Of a stretch of 64,000 nucleotides of DNA, positions 62,006 through 64,000 are shown piece after piece. Each line of letters opens with the position of its first letter. Within the stretch, counting starts at the first letter, position 1. The position numbers and the translations under genes are program-made. Source of the DNA: Adlercreutzia wanghongyangiae (GTDB taxonomy: Bacteria > Actinomycetota > Coriobacteriia > Coriobacteriales > Eggerthellaceae); assembly GCF_035989245.1 (NCBI RefSeq), contig NZ_JAYMFF010000007.1:1-64000 (forward strand), in the 5' to 3' direction. The notes beneath the pieces were generated by a model that searched no databases, was not told the origin of the DNA, and worked only from the letters and a program-made list of their open reading frames with translations.

Positions 62006-62374
62006 ATGACCACTTCCCTCGCAGACAAGCTGGCGCCCTACGGCATCGATTACGTAGATGCCATGGACCGTTTCGGCGACAACGCCGAGCTGTACGAGCG
62101 CTTGGCTCTGAAATACCTGGACGACAGCCATTTGGTGGGACTGCAGGCCGCCATCGAGGCCCACGATTTCTCCGACGGCTACAGCGAGGCCCACGCGCTG
62201 AAGGGCGTGGCCGGCAACCTGTCGTTCAAAGACCTGTTCCGGACGGCCGCGCTGGTGTCCGACGCCCTGTACGCCGGCGAGTCCGATGCCGCCATCGATT
62301 ACCTGCCCCAGGTGGAAGAGGCCCACAAGCTGGTTATCCAGGGCCTCGAGGCCTGGCAAAACGGCGAACTGTAG
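62006..62374 (+). CDS. Histidine phosphotransfer (HPt) domain protein
   Basis: 122 residues from ATG 62006, nine bases after AAAGGA; an ATG three codons earlier touches the ribosome site. The HPt motif is EAHALKGVAGNLSF with the phospho-accepting His at residue 63; the surrounding helices fit the four-helix bundle. It is a stand-alone relay protein: no histidine kinase or response regulator is adjacent. It ends in a strong terminator. Confidence 0.88.
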   Translation: MTTSLADKLAPYGIDYVDAMDRFGDNAELYERLALKYLDDSHLVGLQAAIEAHDFSDGYSEAHALKGVAGNLSFKDLFRTAALVSDALYAGESDAAIDYLPQVEEAHKLVIQGLEAWQNGEL

Positions 62375-62403
62375 CCGCTCGGCAGCACCGTTACCCCGAA
62401 CTG

Positions 62404-62432
62404 AAAGCGACCGCCGCGGCGGTCGCTTTTTT
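62404..62432 (+). terminator. Intrinsic terminator of the HPt gene
   Basis: AAAGCGACCGCC and GGCGGTCGCTTT pair perfectly (12 bp, two-base loop) and end in six T. It lies 30 bases after the HPt stop and may also serve the convergent gene. Confidence 0.93.
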
Positions 62433-62545
62433 GTGCGGAAGAGAATCGATAGCGAGGCCGGGGCAGCAAGAGCGGCGCTCCCTTACCGGCATCAACCTGG
62501 CGATGCGGCCCCGCCGCCGGCACCGCATCGCCAGGCATCGGACCG

Positions 62546-63238
62546 CTACAGCTCGATGCGCTCGAACATGTCGCGGGTGGCCCCGCAAATGGGACAGGTG
62601 TAGCCCTCGGGTAGTCCCTCCGGGTAGCCCTCCTCGATGTAGCCGCACACCATGCAGCGCCAGGCGATGCGCTTGCCCGCCTCGGGAGCCCCCGAGGGCG
62701 TCGCCGACACCCCGGCAGGGGCCGCCTCGTCGCCGCCGTTGTAGGTGGCGGCCTTCGGAGGCGTCTTGCCGCCCTTCACCGCATGGTAGTACGCGTAGGT
62801 GAGCGGATCGCCCGTTTCCAGAACCTCGGCCTCTTCCACCGTGCCCACGAACAGATAGTGGCTGCCCACATCGATAGTCTCGGTCACGAACACCGAGAAC
62901 CGCGCCAAGCCGTGCTCGGTCACATAGGGCACCTCCGAGCCGTCCAGAGCATGGTTGCAATCCGCGAACTTGTCCAGCTCGATGGAGGTGTGGAACCCGA
63001 AGGTGCCGATCAGCTCCATGGGAGCATCCTGGGCCAGCACGGTGGCGGCGAAACGGCCGGCATCCAGAATGGCCCGGGCCGTGGCATTTTCCTTATTCAG
63101 CGACACCGACAGCGTGGGCGGCTCGCTGGCCACCTGCACCAGCGTGTTCACCACGCAGCCGAATTTGGCATCACCGTCGCGCGCGGTGATGAGGTACAGC
63201 CCCGAGCTGAGCGAGCGGAAGGCCTTACGATCGATCAT
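62546..63238 (-). CDS. Flavin reductase - rubredoxin fusion (Hrb-like)
   Basis: 230 residues from ATG 63238, with AAAGGAG upstream. The N-terminal 150 residues are an FMN-binding flavin reductase-like domain (LSSGLYLITARDGDAKFGCV, TLSVSLNKENATA). The C-terminal rubredoxin has WRCMVCGYIEEGYPEG and CPICGATRDMFE, four Cys for one iron. High-molecular-weight rubredoxins of this layout pass electrons to flavodiiron proteins in oxygen or NO defence in anaerobes. A Gly/Ala linker joins the domains. The partner protein is not in the window. Confidence 0.9.
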   Translation of the reverse strand: MIDRKAFRSLSSGLYLITARDGDAKFGCVVNTLVQVASEPPTLSVSLNKENATARAILDAGRFAATVLAQDAPMELIGTFGFHTSIELDKFADCNHALDGSEVPYVTEHGLARFSVFVTETIDVGSHYLFVGTVEEAEVLETGDPLTYAYYHAVKGGKTPPKAATYNGGDEAAPAGVSATPSGAPEAGKRIAWRCMVCGYIEEGYPEGLPEGYTCPICGATRDMFERIEL

Positions 63239-63443
63239 AATGCGTCTCCTTTCGGATAGGGGCAGCGCGTGCCGGAAAGCACGGCCGCAAAGCAGCGCGC
63301 CCTTGAAGCTCGCGCACGCGAAACCGGGCGACAACTTCTCAACAACCGAGCCTATCATGACCGTGGCCGTTATACTTTGTCCGTAGCTAATCCGTAGCCA
63401 ATCCGCATCCCGACACGAGAGACGCGGCGAAAGAGGAATCCCT

Positions 63444-64000
63444 GTGAGACAGTCCAACATCGAGCTTCTGCGCATCGCCAGCATGATCATGATCGCCCTG
63501 TTCCACTTCAGCGTGCACGGCCCCTGGCCCGAAGACGGGCCCTTGGCCTCCCAAATAGCCGTCGACATGCTCAGCTTCGGGGGGAAGCTGGGCGTGAACT
63601 GCTTCGTGATGATCACGGGGTACTTCATGGTGCGCCGGCCGCTGAAGGTAACGTCGCTTCTGCGCATTGTGTTCGAAACGTGGTTCTACTCGTTTGTCAT
63701 CCTGGGCATCTTCCTGCTGGCGCAGCCCGAATTGGTAACTCAGGCCAAGCTGGAGAAAGCGCTGCTGCCCGTGATGTCGGGCGAATACTGGTTCATCACC
63801 TGCTATCTGGCGATGATGGTGATAAGCCCGTTTTTGAACTTGCTGTACCAGCACCTGAGCGGCACCGGCAAGAGTCGCCTTATGGCCGCAGGATTCGTGG
63901 CGCTGTCGCTTATTCCCACCGTGTGCACCTTCAACCCCATTGGATCCGACCTGGTGTGGTTCTTCTACCTGTACCTGTTGGGCGGCTGGCTGCGCGAGCA
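63444..64000 (+). CDS. Acyltransferase family 3 membrane protein, cut by window end
   Basis: Starts at GTG 63444 with AGAGGA six bases upstream and is open to the last base, giving at least 185 residues. The N-terminus RQSNIELLRIASMIMIALFH with the FHFSVHG His and the helices that follow (GVNCFVMITGYFMVRR) are typical of acyltransferase-3 proteins, which acylate cell-surface sugars. The C-terminus is beyond the window. Divergent from the rubredoxin fusion gene. Confidence 0.85.
   Translation, partial: MRQSNIELLRIASMIMIALFHFSVHGPWPEDGPLASQIAVDMLSFGGKLGVNCFVMITGYFMVRRPLKVTSLLRIVFETWFYSFVILGIFLLAQPELVTQAKLEKALLPVMSGEYWFITCYLAMMVISPFLNLLYQHLSGTGKSRLMAAGFVALSLIPTVCTFNPIGSDLVWFFYLYLLGGWLRE

Overview
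The window is a 64 kb piece of a high-GC bacterial chromosome. I infer a member of the Coriobacteriia (Actinomycetota), most likely Eggerthellaceae. The basis is high GC, an SD-led gene style with many GTG/TTG starts, aldo/keto reductase with a ferredoxin tail, zinc-ribbon membrane proteins with a YARHG domain, a LuxR-type HTH-only protein, flavin-reductase/rubredoxin fusion, SecDF fusion and an ATP synthase operon. No species can be named from sequence alone. Almost all core genes are on the minus strand; the plus-strand genes are mostly accessory, plus tgt, an HPt protein and a partial acyltransferase at the right edge.

Layout. 0-10 kb: aldo/keto reductase, a small DUF3990 module inserted beside truA, a secreted protein plus an amidase lipoprotein, and four adjacent zinc-ribbon proteins. 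10-16.3 kb: dnaE, then DUF4160/DUF2442, a collapsed DUF2779 gene, a Fic protein, and a frameshifted second copy of the dnaE 5' end. 16.4-22.8 kb: accessory island with four unrecognised genes (one nuclease-like), DUF3990/DUF3791, PIN/RelB-like and HicAB. 22.8-30 kb: complete atp operon (atpI-like, B, E, F, H, A, G, D, C). 30-44.5 kb: nucleotide, one-carbon and glycerol genes (dCMP deaminase, upp, glyA, rpiB, glpK), a hydrolase/tsaC/flavoprotein operon, a second flavoprotein, two sodium:alanine symporters and a PNPOx-like protein. 44.7-48.4 kb: an ECF riboflavin transporter under an FMN riboswitch. 48.6-54.7 kb: a FecBCD-type iron/heme ABC transporter beside a radical SAM protein, a HemA-like protein lacking the catalytic cysteine and a HemX/CcsA-like membrane protein. 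54.9-64 kb: LuxR-type HTH, DUF1292, secDF, a secreted orphan, queA and tgt (queuosine), an HPt protein, a rubredoxin fusion and an acyltransferase.

Three things stand out. First, the 13.7-22.8 kb stretch is a dense island of toxin-antitoxin-like pairs around an unrecognised four-gene cassette, and two housekeeping genes beside accessory modules (truA, dnaE) have diverged partial second copies at the far side of the insert. Second, intergenic regions carry many long perfect or near-perfect palindromes; in three of them a conserved inner palindrome is enclosed by outer arms whose sequence differs from copy to copy but stays complementary. Third, three copies of a short REP-like hairpin are translated as the N-terminus of an ECF ATPase. 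No tRNA, rRNA, CRISPR array, transposase or integrase was seen.
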